From: Misgurnus anguillicaudatus | Taxonomy: Eukaryota > Chordata > Actinopteri > Cypriniformes > Cobitidae | Direction: 5' to 3' | NCBI RefSeq assembly: GCF_027580225.2 | Contig: NC_073359.2 | Coordinates: 17,058,001-17,122,000 of the forward strand | DNA length: 64,000 nucleotides | Shown: piece by piece, positions 58,726 to 64,000 of the stretch | Layout of the letters: each line of letters opens with the position of its first letter | Position numbering within the stretch: position 1 is the first letter of the stretch | Program-made: the position numbers and the translations under genes | Notes under the pieces: generated by a model | The model's input: the letters and a program-made list of their open reading frames with translations, nothing else | Told to the model about the DNA's origin: nothing | The model's database searches: none

Positions 58726-59797
58726 CAAATTTAGGTACAGAAACACTATTTTAAAAAGTACACACTTCAGCTTTAAATAGAAATGAATTACAAGTTATGC
58801 AACAGTTTAAGAACAAAAACCTATATGTATGTGCACCAAATAAAAACTTTTCACATACCTCTCAAACTTAGTATCACCATTTCACAATGTGTTCTTCATT
58901 ATGCTGCAGAAAGGCCAATAAAACGGTTGCTGGATATTCTTGAGACTTTAACTCTATTTTCTTGCTGTCGTATTCAACACAGTCAAGCGTAGATCTGAGC
59001 TGTCACATTTAGAGAACTTGCGCAAGTGCAATTTGACAAACAGTCTCTTCCTTTTGCTCTGACGTCAGTTTTTTCGCAACTGCCCGAAAGTTAATGCATA
59101 GAGTCCACGAGGCAAAATAAACAGGAAACATCAAACTACTCTATATATTCCGTTAACATTGCGCCGTGCCGTGGAAACCACAGCCATGTGGTGCTGACGA
59201 AGCCTCACACCACCTTTGTGACTCACAAACGTGACTTTTTTTTAACTCTGTATTTTCCTAAATCAACAAGCTGCTCTGTGATGACCTCTGCGGGGTGTGG
59301 TGCACAGATTTCATCTTGATTTTCCATTCGTTGCATTCATCGCAAGGCTGGCTCTGGTTATTTTAGCTTCAAGAATGGGGTCACTGTGACCATTTTCAAT
59401 TAGCGTGAGTGTAAGTGTGAGGTCACCGTCACGATCAATAAGTTCAGTTAAGGGCAGGGGAGAACACAAAAGAGATTGGATTTAAAAAAAAAAACATTCT
59501 GACTTATTTACACCCTAGATCTTCAGACAGCTCCTCTGGGGACCATATATTGTCCGTTCTAGAGCACTTTGGTGCTTTTTGCTAATTTAAAACTTCTGAG
59601 CGAATTTCGGGAGCGACTACCAATGAGAACGCAGCAGTGGAGTTTACGTCATCCTTCTCTCGTCAGTTACTGGAGTAGATGGTACTCATTTGTTTATGAC
59701 AACCAGATTTAAAAACGCCTCATTGAAAGAGATGGGCGACACGCGGTGATAACGTCGCTGGCTGTCTGAACGAGGCATTAGACTACGCAGAAGTGAG

Positions 59798-60052
59798 TTA
59801 AAGGGATAGTTCACCCAAAAATGAAAATTCTGTCATCATTTACCCGCTATCATGTTGTTACAAACCTGTATAAATTTCTTTGTTCTGATAAACACAAAGA
59901 AAGATATTTTGAGGAACGTTTGTAACCAAACCGTTTGTGAGCCCAATTCACTTCCATAGTAGGAAAAATAATACTATGGATGTGAATGGGGCTCACAGGG
60001 AAATGTATACAACATGACAGTAAGTACATTTTTGGGTGAACTATCCCTTTTA
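59798..60052. mobile_element. MITE (TTAAAGGGATAGTTCACCC ends)
   Basis: TTAAAGGGATAGTTCACCC and GGGTGAACTATCCCTTTTAA are inverted. Abundant cyprinid family, also at 63535 and 53207. Confidence 0.88.
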
Positions 60053-62540
60053 ATGTGAATTGATCTCTCTATAATCAGAAGTCTTCAAATTGAGGTCTGC
60101 GCTGGGGATCCATCAATTATTGTTGATCACAAAACAAAATTTTGGTAAAAAAATGTCAAATATATTATGTTTATTTAAAAATGTATGTACACGATTAAGT
60201 TAAGTTGAACTTATGTTAAAAAATTTTACTTAAATGAATTGCTTCGATTGCCCAACTATTTCTAAATATCCTGCATATTACGCCATCACTTTGGAAATTT
60301 ACAAATGTGAAGATGTAACAATCGCTATTTAAAGTATTGGTTTGTGAATTAAGGCAAAAATATGTTTCGCTTATCCAAATACGCCAGTATGAAAGTCACA
60401 TGTTCATAAATAGATCAATGACAGGTGACATTTATTGCATTAAACATTCGGCTCTTATCTGCTTTTAAAAGATTGTCATGACATTATGCATCAAATTGTG
60501 GTTAACGTGGGTGAAAGGGTACATTAATAACTGCGACCAAATTAAGAGACACCTTCCAGATGTCAGGCACATACCACATCCTCATTTCAGAGGAAAGACA
60601 AGCACTTGCTTGCAACATAACTGCAAGGTTACACAAAATGCTATTTAAATACTAAAATAGTCTAATCTCGTAGTGAAAAAATGAAAGATGTGGAAAGTGG
60701 TAAACACAAATTAAACATAACTCACCACTAGAGTTGAACTGATGTTCAGATGACAACCTTCTTCATAACAAAGTCACAAAACCTCTTGTAATCTGGATCA
60801 TGTGTTTTTGAGTGTGTTAAATTGATTTAAGAATGACAATTAAGTTAACGTCTGAAGAGAGTAACGCCATTAAAACCACAGTCTAGAACCTTGCTTGTGC
60901 CCTTAGTCGTGAACACCCACCATCATAGTTCACACGCCTCCTCCATTGACTTGTCCAATCGTGTTACATTTTTGTTGTATGCACTGATGTGTCCACATTT
61001 GTGAAGTCGCATAAGACCTATGATGATGGTGGATGCTGTTAAAATTTGCGTGAAACGTTTTAACTAGGGACATTTTGTATTAGTGTGACTAAGTGTGTGA
61101 AAAGTATATTTCAGTTGAACAAAGATTCATGGTGATTCCATACAAACAGGCTAGATGTAGTGTTAGACATTACTCATCGAATTCATCCCTTGGACAAAAG
61201 TTATTTGTGAACCGGAAACTGTGTAATATATTAACAAAAGTCACCTACTAAAGTTAACCTTTGGTTAAAGTTCTAACAGATCCCATTACTTGTATTAAAC
61301 AACATTAGGGTATGAAAAACGCAATAAAATGCAAGTGTGCAGGAACTTGTAAAAACTATTTGTTTAAGTGTAGCACTGTTAGTATATTACTTAGCAAAAA
61401 GAAAACATTATATAAGTTATATAAAAATAAAATATACTGTAGGTAGGTGAAGTACGGTTACTGTCTAGTGCCTTCCTTGTTGTTTTGTTGTTGAATGTTT
61501 ACTGCAACAATATGCGCTTGGTAAAAAGGTCACAGGAACACTGTGGTCAAATCAGCAACTCTGACATTAAATGTTTTAGCATCTGTAAAAAGGCAGAAAA
61601 ACGAATGAAAGAAGCTACCGCTAACAAGAACGAAAACCAACTTTTTTGTTGATTTCTTAACAAACAAATTTAGAATAAATTATAATTTTGATTAGACTAA
61701 ACTTTTAATTAGGGAGTTTGAGTTTGTTTTGCAAAGAGCGGCATCTGAGACCTCTGAGTTGGTGATTTAACTATACATTTATAAAAATGTATACATTAAA
61801 ACGTATATAAAACAACTTCACAAAATACAATTATGTTTATTTACAACTTCAGTAATATACAGCAATTCACTTACTGTACATCAGATAAGGTTTTGCTTGT
61901 AAAAATAGCTATACCTCATATGTTTACACCACAGGGATGTTGAATGCATTATTCTGATTGGTTGAGAAATGTTCCATGCGTGTTGATTTTTTTTCTGTAA
62001 AACACACACATAACCTGTCAAATGTCTTAAAATAACCAACAGAGCAATGTTTGTGGTAACCATGGTATAAGTGGAATAACTGACTCTTGAAATTGTTTGA
62101 AAATAATGCACACCCGCGGTGTAACAGCAAGACGGGTGTGTATTATTTTCGTATAATTAAACGGCCCGTCGTCAATTATTCCTTACTTATTTGAGCTTAA
62201 GTATAATAAATTGTCTACTTTTTATAGTTTTTGTTTGCTGCTTTTTTAAATCAGTGGCTAATTATGTTCTGAAAAATGCACTACAAGTCGTTTTAAACAT
62301 TTTTAAGTAAAAACAAAATAGTGCTATTATAGGTCTCAAAGTAAACTTTCATTTCAATATTATTGTAACAAGTAAAATTGTGCAAAATGTAATTCAGTAT
62401 AAAGAATAGCTAAATCCCTTTATCATTTTTGTCTCGTTAAATGCTATGCTAGGCCTATAAAATGTAACTGCATAAACACTCTCTCAGCATAAATAATATC
62501 CTTAGGTTTCACACATCTGTGCCACACTTTCTAACATTTC

Positions 62541-62655
62541 CCACATTTACATTAATGCATTTGGCTGATACCTTGATTCAAGTTTTATCCTCGCAGTGGT
62601 TGAACCCACAACAACCTTGGTGTTGCACTATGCTCTGCCAGTTGAGCTATAGGAA
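62541..62655 (-). repeat. tRNA-derived SINE
   Basis: On the complement, TAGCTCAACTGGCAGAGCAT (A-box), then GTTGTGGGTTCAACCAC (B-box), then the tail GCCAAATGCATTAATGTAAA. Confidence 0.75.
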
Positions 62656-62834
62656 CAGTTTGTATAAGTTGCTATCTTTGACAAGAAAAAAATCATTGAT
62701 AAATAATAGCCTACTATCAGACAAAACAAAAATAATTCATTCATTTCCGGTTACGACGTAAAAAAATCTGACTATTTTACACACGCTGTGCAGTTACATC
62801 ACAGACCTACTGCAGCATTACAGAAACTAGTGTG

Positions 62835-63050
62835 CGCGTGCTCAAGAGGTGCTGTCAAACGCAGACTCGCGCACAGGGGGCGGGGGCTGAACGGACGGAG
62901 AGCGTGACTGGACCTATCAGAGGGCGCGAAAGACCGTTGGAGTTCAAAACTGAAGCTGCGCGCGCACAGCAAAACACCGGCAGTTGCGAGTGGAGAGATT
63001 GAAGACGTGAAAAATTCAACATTTAACATTGGATATAACTTTACTCGACA
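62835..63050 (+). promoter_or_regulatory. Putative CKS promoter and 5' UTR
   Basis: A local GC/CpG-rich patch in AT-rich DNA ends at the CKS start codon. It has a GC-box GGGGGCGGGGG at 62876-62886 and TTCAAA at 62943-62948, whose complement TTTGAA is the CHR element used by DREAM/MuvB-regulated cell-cycle genes. No TATA box is evident. The transcription start is not determined. Confidence 0.5.
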
Positions 63051-63115
63051 ATGTCTGCAGCCAAAAAGCAAATTTACTACTCCGACAAGTATTCCGACGA
63101 GGAATTCGAGTACAG
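63051..63115 (+). CDS. CKS exon 1
   Basis: ATG in context ACAATG; 65 nt ending in phase 2 inside Arg of EYRHV, the usual CKS exon 1 boundary region; donor GTGAGG. Confidence 0.94.
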
Positions 63116-64000
63116 GTGAGGATATTTAACGTTACTCAGTTTCACTTCAGTGTTGTGTCGACGCGAGAATGCGTAAGTTAACTATCGTTAACTATCGTTA
63201 ACTTACCGATGTTTTGTCAATTTGACAGCTTGTTTTTTGAAAATACTTTAATGTTAATTATATAACGTTGCGGAAATTGTATTTTAAACTAACTTTCTGC
63301 TGACTATCGTCCTACCCTTATGAAAATTAACCATGTTATTGTAGTAACAATGTAGTAACGTTAACCGTACTTTTTGGCAGATTGATTTAACTTATTATAG
63401 TTTTACTACTACAGATATCATGGTTAAACTATGGTTATTGTTGTAAGACGATGGTAATTTTTGTGTTATTATGATTTCAGTACAAATACTATAATTAAAC
63501 TATGGTTACTGTAGTTCAATCATAGTTCATTTTCTTAAAGGGATAGTTTACCCAAAAATGAAAATTGTGTCATCATTTACTCACTCTCATGGTGTTACAA
63601 ACCTGTATACATTTCTTTGCTTTGATGAACACAAAGGAAGATATTTTGAGGAATGTTTGTAACCAAATCAATCAGAGACCTCCATTGTATTCTGTATTCC
63701 TACAGTGGAAGTCAATGGGGCCTCTGACTGGTTTGGTTACAAACATTCCTCAAAATATCTTCCTTTGTGGTCATCAGTACAAACAAATTTATACAGGACA
63801 GGTTTGTACCAACATGAGAGTGAGTAAATAATGACAGAATTTTCATTTTTGTCTAAACTATTCCTTTAAGGATAACTTGACTGTATAATATGTCAGACAG
63901 TTTATGAAGACAATACACTTAGTCAAAGTCTTAGTTTAATTGAAACTAAAAAATTTTAATCTTCTCTTTTCACATAGACATGTCATGCTTCCTAAACAGT
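63051..64000 (+). CDS. CKS1/CKS2-family cyclin-dependent kinase regulatory subunit, 5' part (cut by window end)
   Basis: Exon 1 is 63051-63115 (donor GTGAGG) and exon 2 starts at 63978 after acceptor TTTCACATAG, running off the window. Joined they read MSAAKKQIYYSDKYSDEEFE then YRHVMLPKQ. This is the invariant N-terminus of the small (about 79 aa) Cks/Suc1 proteins, which bind Cdk1/Cdk2 and act in SCF-Skp2 targeting and mitotic progression. EEFEYRHVMLPK is closer to human CKS1B than to CKS2 (DEHYEYRHVMLPR). An Ala-Ala insertion follows MS compared with human MSHKQ/MAHKQ. It lies divergent to shc2, start codons 5.1 kb apart. CKS1 versus CKS2 orthology cannot be settled from 29 residues. Confidence 0.93.
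63535..63869. mobile_element. MITE (TTAAAGGGATAGTTTACCC ends) in CKS intron 1
   Basis: TTAAAGGGATAGTTTACCC opposes TCTAAACTATTCCTTTAA. Paired arms CTCAAAATATCTTCCTTTGT and ACAAAGGAAGATATTTTGAG. About 110 bp before exon 2. Confidence 0.88.
63978..64000 (+). CDS. CKS exon 2 (partial)
   Basis: Acceptor CACATAG at 63971-63977. It encodes the rest of Arg then HVMLPKQ; the exon continues beyond the window. Confidence 0.92.

Larger units (their letters stand above)
58261..62834. other. Divergent shc2/CKS intergenic region
   Basis: Apart from the SINE pieces and MITE listed separately, no gene is recognised. AT-rich throughout, with several small frames that lack splice or domain support. Shared or separate regulatory elements could lie here but are not identifiable by eye. 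Confidence 0.45.

Overview
The window is vertebrate genomic DNA, most likely from a cyprinid fish. Coding sequence is broken into short GT-AG exons. Introns and intergenic DNA are packed with fish-type DNA transposons: Tc1-like, hAT and Harbinger elements, many fold-back MITEs, and tRNA-derived SINEs. I inferred the organism from repeat style and gene content; there was no database search.

Three protein-coding genes are visible. (1) ankrd24 on the + strand (start codon 158, stop 28398) is complete. I joined 22 coding exons whose splice phases all close, giving 3,315 nt and 1,104 codons. The protein has N-terminal ankyrin repeats, a proline-rich linker and a long coiled coil. (2) shc2 on the - strand (start 57916, stop 38254) is complete. 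Its 12 coding exons give 2,037 nt and 678 codons, with an N-terminal CH2-like extension, PTB domain, CH1 linker with two Grb2-type tyrosine motifs, and SH2 domain. It converges tail-to-tail with ankrd24. (3) A CKS1/CKS2-family gene (cyclin-dependent kinase regulatory subunit) on the + strand starts at 63051. Only exon 1 and 23 nt of exon 2 lie inside the window.

Layout: 158-28398 ankrd24 with TE-rich introns, including a three-level nest in intron 17; 28399-38253 the ankrd24-shc2 intergenic region, with a 1.7 kb hAT element with 8-bp target duplication, a fold-back element carrying a TTAA-target insertion, and a roughly 2 kb higher-order tandem repeat just 3' of shc2; 38254-57916 shc2, whose introns carry many CACTGCAAAA-type fold-back MITEs; 57917-63050 the divergent shc2/CKS intergenic region; 63051-64000 the CKS start.

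The three genes share no biochemical pathway that the sequence shows. SHC2 is a receptor-tyrosine-kinase adaptor, ANKRD24 a cytoskeletal coiled-coil protein, and CKS a Cdk-binding cell-cycle subunit. The gene order is informative. In human, SHC1-CKS1B (1q21) and SHC3-CKS2 (9q22) are also divergent neighbours, and ANKRD24 and SHC2 are both on 19p13.3. This window therefore looks like the SHC2 member of the same ancient paralogon, with its CKS partner still present. I found no prokaryotic features, no CRISPR array and no undescribed protein system. The unusual content is evolutionary and repeat structure.
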